Source: JBBRNV01 sp038227435 (GTDB lineage: Bacteria > Patescibacteriota > Minisyncoccia > Phycocordibacterales > CALRBL01). From it: a DNA stretch of 10,098 nucleotides. The position numbers and the translations under genes were made by a program. The notes beneath the pieces were generated by a model. That model made no database searches, was not told the DNA's origin, and saw only the letters and a list, made by a program, of their open reading frames with translations. The first letter of the stretch is position 1, and the number at the start of each line of letters is the position of its first letter. Positions 6,587-10,098 of the stretch are shown piece by piece. The stretch covers positions 1-10,098 of the forward strand of contig JBBRPW010000021.1 in NCBI GenBank assembly GCA_038227435.1, in the 5' to 3' direction.

Positions 6587-7262
6587 ATCCTAATTCTTTA
6601 ATTGCTTGGTTAATTGCAATCACCATCGCTTTTCGATTTTGTTTTGTAAGGTTAATTTCGTTGGTTGAAAATGAATATTCAGTATTTTTGTTTGTTGATG
6701 TCGAACTACTGTACATCGATTTTACCAACTGTTCGCCAAATTCTGACGAAGCATCAATATAACCGAGAATAAATAATATTTTATAAACCGTTAAAATTTC
6801 AGCGGTCTCTATTTCCGCTTTTTCACTTGCTAAATAAAGATGAAATGCTTGAGCAACAAAAAATAAATCGGATAAAGTTTTTTGTATGTCGGACTGACCA
6901 TTTTCACTCAGTTCCAAAACTGAAATAGGTAAAGACTCTATTTTTGCACTTCGAGACACATCGGTAAGCGTTGTTATAATTTTAGCAATTCGCGCCCAGG
7001 CTTTATAACTTTTTGGATCTGCTTTTAACACCTCACGTAAGCTTGTTACTCGCCATTTTTCACGGCCACGAACAGTCGATAAGTCGACCAATGAATATAA
7101 TGAACTGTGGTATTTTAACTTCGACTGGTGTTTTCGAATTCCTTGTGCGGTTCCCGAAATAATTCCAAGTGTTTCGGTGAGAAATGTAAATGAGCGTGAG
7201 GCTTCATCGTATGGAGTGCTCTCAATTATAATCGCTTTGGTTTGATATACGTGATATGCCAC
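6582..7262 (-). CDS. recO: DNA repair protein RecO
   Basis: RecO promotes annealing and helps RecR load RecA in the RecFOR gap-repair pathway. At 226 residues it is close to the usual ~240. The N-terminal OB-fold is well marked: KAIIIESTPYDEASRSFTFL (9-28), ETLGIISGTAQGIRKHQSKL (30-49) and VRGREKWRVTS (64-74). The rest is the helical domain. There is no cysteine anywhere, so the four-Cys zinc cluster found in many RecO proteins is absent, as in several other lineages. The start is GTG (7260-7262); the protein would begin AYHVYQTKAI, where family members begin. It lies 47 bases downstream of ileS on the same strand with no hairpin between, so co-transcription is likely. The stop overlaps a TATAAT box used for the next gene. 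Confidence 0.92.
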   Translation of the reverse strand: MAYHVYQTKAIIIESTPYDEASRSFTFLTETLGIISGTAQGIRKHQSKLKYHSSLYSLVDLSTVRGREKWRVTSLREVLKADPKSYKAWARIAKIITTLTDVSRSAKIESLPISVLELSENGQSDIQKTLSDLFFVAQAFHLYLASEKAEIETAEILTVYKILFILGYIDASSEFGEQLVKSMYSSSTSTNKNTEYSFSTNEINLTKQNRKAMVIAINQAIKELGL

Positions 7263-7309
7263 GATAATTAATATTAATTCGAAAAATAATTAAGGCTCCG
7301 CAATTTCCA

Positions 7310-10054
7310 CTAAGCAGCAACAGTAATTACAAATTGCATGTCATCAATTACTGATTCATTTTCATTTACCTCACTGTTTTCATTTACTGGATATTCAAAC
7401 ACGTCGATATGAGAAATGAGTGCAGTTTGTTTAAGCTCCAATTCGTGCTCGCCAATAAATTTCATTCCCCTATCGTTTGCTAATACATGTAGTTTTGCCA
7501 TGTCGGTTGGAGTAAGCGTACTCTTTTTTCGAGCCTCCTGAATTTTTCGAATTAATTCTCGTACCTGCCCTTCAATTTTAAGCTCTGGTGTAATTTCTAT
7601 ATCAAGCCTTACTTCCCGCTTATCATCTTCATCGAATTCTGCATCGAAAATAACTTCCTTAATATTTACTTCGTCTTTAATCAGGCTTACTAAATCAAGT
7701 GTTTCCTCACCTCCATTCAAATCATATGAGTCTGTTCGAACAAAAAGTGCCTTAAGTGGTTGCCTCACTTTAATTCCCTCTTTTACTCTGGCTTCAAGGC
7801 CGAGCGACACAACATCGCGTACTTCTTTCATTTGTAATAATAAATTCTTTGAACTCTCATGTTTTGTTGCCATATCAACAGCTGTCGGCCAATTTTCTAA
7901 ATGAATACTTTCATTTGTGAGAAATTGAGGTAATCGTTTTTGCAATTTCTGATACATGTACTCGGCTGTAAATGGCATAAATGGTGAAACTAAAAGAGAA
8001 AATTGATGCAAGGCATACGTAAGGGTTTGAAATGAGGAAATTCTGTCGGCTTTTAAGGCTTCAAAGTTGGCGTCACTTTCATCGGCTTTTTTTAAACGCT
8101 CTCGTGAACGACGAACATACCAAGTTGAAAGATTATCGAGAAATGGTTCGTAGGCGCGGGCTGCTTTATCGATATAAAATCCATCAAGTGCATTTGTAAC
8201 TGTAAAATTAAGTTCATCGACTAATTCACACAACCAAAGATCGAGTGAATTAATTTTTTGCGAACTTGATTGATTATTTGTTCTCGGATCAGTTGGAAGA
8301 ATTCCGGCAATTTCATCGTCTATATATAAGTCGATAAACGATAAAATATTATCGATTCGATTAATTACTTTTTTAACAACCTCATCGATTCCTTTTTCTG
8401 AGAATTTAACTTCTTCTCCTCGCACTGCAGGTGATGCCATTAAAAAGAGTCTGAGTGCATCTGCTCCATATTTATCAACTACAGGAATTACTTGAGGATA
8501 ATTATTTAAACTCTTGCTCATTTTTTTGCCGTCTTCGGCCAAAATAAGACCTGAAACTGGTACATTTTTATATGCTCCTTTTCCAAAAAGAGCCACTGAC
8601 AGTACGAGGAGCACATAAAACCATCCTCTTGTTTGATCAAGCGACTCTGAAATAAAGTCGGCTGGAAAAAGCGCACTGTTTGGCACATTAAAATCATCGC
8701 CATGCTTAAATGGAAAATGTTCTGAGGCAAATGGCATTGAACCTGAATCGAACCATGTATCGAATACGTCTGGAATTCGTTTCATAAGCTTCCCAGTTTC
8801 TTTATCGGTAAACATTACCCGATCAATGAAAGGGCGATGAAAATCGAGCTCATATGAATCGTTGTGAGGAATAAGAGCAAAATCAACATTCACAAAATCA
8901 GCATTTAATATTTCAGCAGTTTGTGGTGCATCTGTAGGAATTTTTTTGAACATATCAGCTTTATGAGTCATGCATCCTTCAGTTGAAAGCCCTTCAGCAA
9001 CACATCCAAGCATCCAAATACATGATGAATGCGTAACAATTAGAACATTTTTTCCTTCATATGTTTTATCGAATTCGTACATAAATTCTCCAATACGATT
9101 TCGCATATCGTAGTAACTCTCACCATTTCCAAATGATGAATCGAATGTTGTTTGATTATTTTTATATGCAGCTAAAAATTCTTCGTGTGTTTTTCCTTCA
9201 AAATCCCCTAGTCCTATTTCATGAAGTCGTTCATCGAAAATAATCTGCTCTTTATTAAGGCCAAGTTCAGCGGCTAAAATTTCAGCGCTCTGGTGAGTTC
9301 GCAAAAGTGGCGATGCAACAATTAAGTTAATGTTTTTATCTTTTAATTTTTGAGCGGCATTTTTAATTTCTTCTTTTCCTTTTTCAGTTAAATTATATTT
9401 ATTTAACAATTCAGCGCTCACAATATTGCTCACATTATTTTCTGATTCTCCATGTCGAATTGCCACGTAATTATTTCGACGTGTTTTATCTTTCAAATCT
9501 TTTAGGGATCCTAAAATAGAAACTACAGCTCCATCCTCACTTTTCCAAATTGGAAGTGGAGTTCCCCAAAACCTAGAACGAGAAACAGACCAGTCTCGAA
9601 CATTTTCGAGCCATTCACCAAATCGCCCTGTTCCAATTTCTTTTGGCACCCATCCAATGTTTTTATTCGCTTCAATTAACTGGTCCTTAATGTCAGTTAC
9701 TTTAATAAACCATGATGAAGTAGCGTAATTCAAAAGAGGTACACCTACTCGCCAATCGTGAGGATATGAATGCGTATACTTTTCTTTTTTAAATAATGTT
9801 CCCTGTTTTGCTAAATACTTAACTACTTCAACATCTGTTTTTGTTGGGTCGTCACCTGGTTTTGCTTGGAGACCAGCAAGCTCGGGAACTTCTGGTTTGA
9901 TCACACCGTCCATTCCAACGTGTTGCAAAACGGGTAGGTTTTTTTCTTGACCCAGTTTTAAGTCATCTTCACCAAAAGCAGGAGCAATGTGTACAATTCC
10001 TGTTCCTCCTCGCTGTTCACCTGTTTCAACAAAATCAGCAGCATATACTTTCAA
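7310..10054 (-). CDS. ileS: Isoleucyl-tRNA synthetase with inserted histidine-phosphatase domain, N-terminus missing
   Basis: Class I synthetase for tRNA-Ile; 914 residues are readable, numbered here from the TTG at 10052-10054. In order: the end of the CP1 editing domain with GTGIVHIAPAFGEDD (17-31); catalytic segments DWSVSRSRFWGTPLPIW (154-170); a foreign histidine-phosphatase domain (about 192-397, listed separately); then ELDFHRPFIDRV (402-413), FDTWFDSGSMPF (431-442), DQTRGWFY (473-480), KMSKS (511-515); the anticodon-binding helices (about 550-705); and a C-terminal region with EARVKEGIKVRQPL (754-767) and RELIRKIQEARK (832-843), typical of the type-2 (archaeal/eukaryotic-like) IleRS tail. 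The HIGH motif and the first few hundred residues lie beyond the window. The TTG is not a true start: family-like sequence continues upstream, broken by TAA codons at 10061-10063 and 10088-10090. recO follows. Stop is TAG. Confidence 0.95.
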   Translation of the reverse strand: MKVYAADFVETGEQRGGTGIVHIAPAFGEDDLKLGQEKNLPVLQHVGMDGVIKPEVPELAGLQAKPGDDPTKTDVEVVKYLAKQGTLFKKEKYTHSYPHDWRVGVPLLNYATSSWFIKVTDIKDQLIEANKNIGWVPKEIGTGRFGEWLENVRDWSVSRSRFWGTPLPIWKSEDGAVVSILGSLKDLKDKTRRNNYVAIRHGESENNVSNIVSAELLNKYNLTEKGKEEIKNAAQKLKDKNINLIVASPLLRTHQSAEILAAELGLNKEQIIFDERLHEIGLGDFEGKTHEEFLAAYKNNQTTFDSSFGNGESYYDMRNRIGEFMYEFDKTYEGKNVLIVTHSSCIWMLGCVAEGLSTEGCMTHKADMFKKIPTDAPQTAEILNADFVNVDFALIPHNDSYELDFHRPFIDRVMFTDKETGKLMKRIPDVFDTWFDSGSMPFASEHFPFKHGDDFNVPNSALFPADFISESLDQTRGWFYVLLVLSVALFGKGAYKNVPVSGLILAEDGKKMSKSLNNYPQVIPVVDKYGADALRLFLMASPAVRGEEVKFSEKGIDEVVKKVINRIDNILSFIDLYIDDEIAGILPTDPRTNNQSSSQKINSLDLWLCELVDELNFTVTNALDGFYIDKAARAYEPFLDNLSTWYVRRSRERLKKADESDANFEALKADRISSFQTLTYALHQFSLLVSPFMPFTAEYMYQKLQKRLPQFLTNESIHLENWPTAVDMATKHESSKNLLLQMKEVRDVVSLGLEARVKEGIKVRQPLKALFVRTDSYDLNGGEETLDLVSLIKDEVNIKEVIFDAEFDEDDKREVRLDIEITPELKIEGQVRELIRKIQEARKKSTLTPTDMAKLHVLANDRGMKFIGEHELELKQTALISHIDVFEYPVNENSEVNENESVIDDMQFVITVAA
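8864..9481 (-). other. Histidine-phosphatase (phosphoglycerate-mutase-like) domain inside IleRS
   Basis: Residues about 192-397 of the readable IleRS are a complete domain of this superfamily. R200-H201-G202-E203 is the RHG motif with the histidine that becomes phosphorylated. SPLLRT has the second arginine (R252), RLHEIGLGDFEG supplies the acid E279, and VTHSS gives the second catalytic histidine H342. Intervening family features are also present: LTEKGKEEI (222-230), SAEILAAELGL (256-266) and NGESYYDMRNRI (310-321). Nothing catalytic is missing, so it may well be an active phosphatase. It sits between the VSILGSLKDLKD end of one catalytic segment and ELDFHRPFIDRV, where ordinary IleRS proteins have a short connector. 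The reading frame is continuous on both sides. Its substrate is unknown. Confidence 0.92.
9500..9516. repeat. Short perfect inverted repeat beside the phosphatase insertion
   Basis: Seven-base arms TTTTAGG and CCTAAAA flank a 3-base centre (GAT). It lies within ileS, encoding residues about 180-185, some 20-40 bases before the inserted domain begins. It has no U-tract on the minus strand and lies inside a coding region, so it is not a terminator. It may be chance. Confidence 0.35.
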
Positions 10055-10098
10055 ACAATTTTATTTATATTTAAAATAGGCGTTTATTTATTTATTAA

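Noticed and set aside
10052..10054. TTG as the real start of IleRS
   Set aside because: It would delete the HIGH motif and most of the catalytic and editing domains, and family-like sequence continues upstream.
1..10098. UAA read as an amino acid, to explain stops inside metG and ileS
   Set aside because: TAA ends the M16, glyS, 201-residue, surface-protein and recO genes at their expected lengths. The odd TAA codons are only within the outer tens of bases of the window.
1..10098. UGA reassigned to glycine, as in some candidate phyla
   Set aside because: None of the eight stops used is TGA, but all proteins read through fully with the standard code and glycine is written GGN, so there is no positive evidence for reassignment.
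1..10098. tRNA or rRNA genes, CRISPR arrays, insertion sequences, attachment sites
   Set aside because: The gaps between genes are short (the longest free of a firm gene is 1807-2236) and show no cloverleaf, regularly spaced repeats, transposase frame or terminal repeats.

Overview
The window is an AT-rich bacterial contig with every credible gene on the minus strand. Transcription runs right to left: ileS -> recO -> a 687-residue surface protein -> a 201-residue exported protein -> glyS -> a possible 73-residue protein -> an M16 zinc peptidase -> metG. The gene set suggests a Patescibacteria (Candidate Phyla Radiation) genome, probably Parcubacteria-like. Reasons are the HVGF form of the MetRS HIGH motif, a single-chain GlyRS, a type-2-like IleRS, a RecO without a zinc cluster, a single-pass protein with many beta-domains, and almost no Shine-Dalgarno sequences. 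This placement is an inference; no rRNA or tRNA is present to confirm it.

Right part (6582-10098): ileS lacks its N-terminus and carries a complete histidine-phosphatase domain inserted in frame in its catalytic body. It is followed 47 bases later by recO, which starts with GTG. Middle part (4386-6564): the surface protein has an Asn/Ser-rich cytoplasmic head, one membrane helix and a long exported beta-domain region. Its start sits just after two TATAAT boxes spaced 10 bp apart.

Next (3709-4459) is a self-contained unit: a good -35/-10 promoter, an inverted repeat at the expected transcription start, a signal-peptide protein with distinctive codon use (48% GC; 14 of 16 Lys codons AAG) and a GC-rich hairpin terminator. 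Then come glyS and a 222-base open frame (44% GC) that ends at a second strong terminator (1871-1915). The M16 peptidase and metG follow as a probable two-gene operon.

Three aminoacyl-tRNA synthetase genes (Ile, Gly, Met) lie on one strand within 10 kb, mixed with a DNA-repair gene and envelope genes. The most notable item is the IleRS/histidine-phosphatase composite. At both window edges a synthetase reading frame is cut by an in-frame TAA, although family-like sequence continues past it. This looks more like contig-end error or local decay than real termini.
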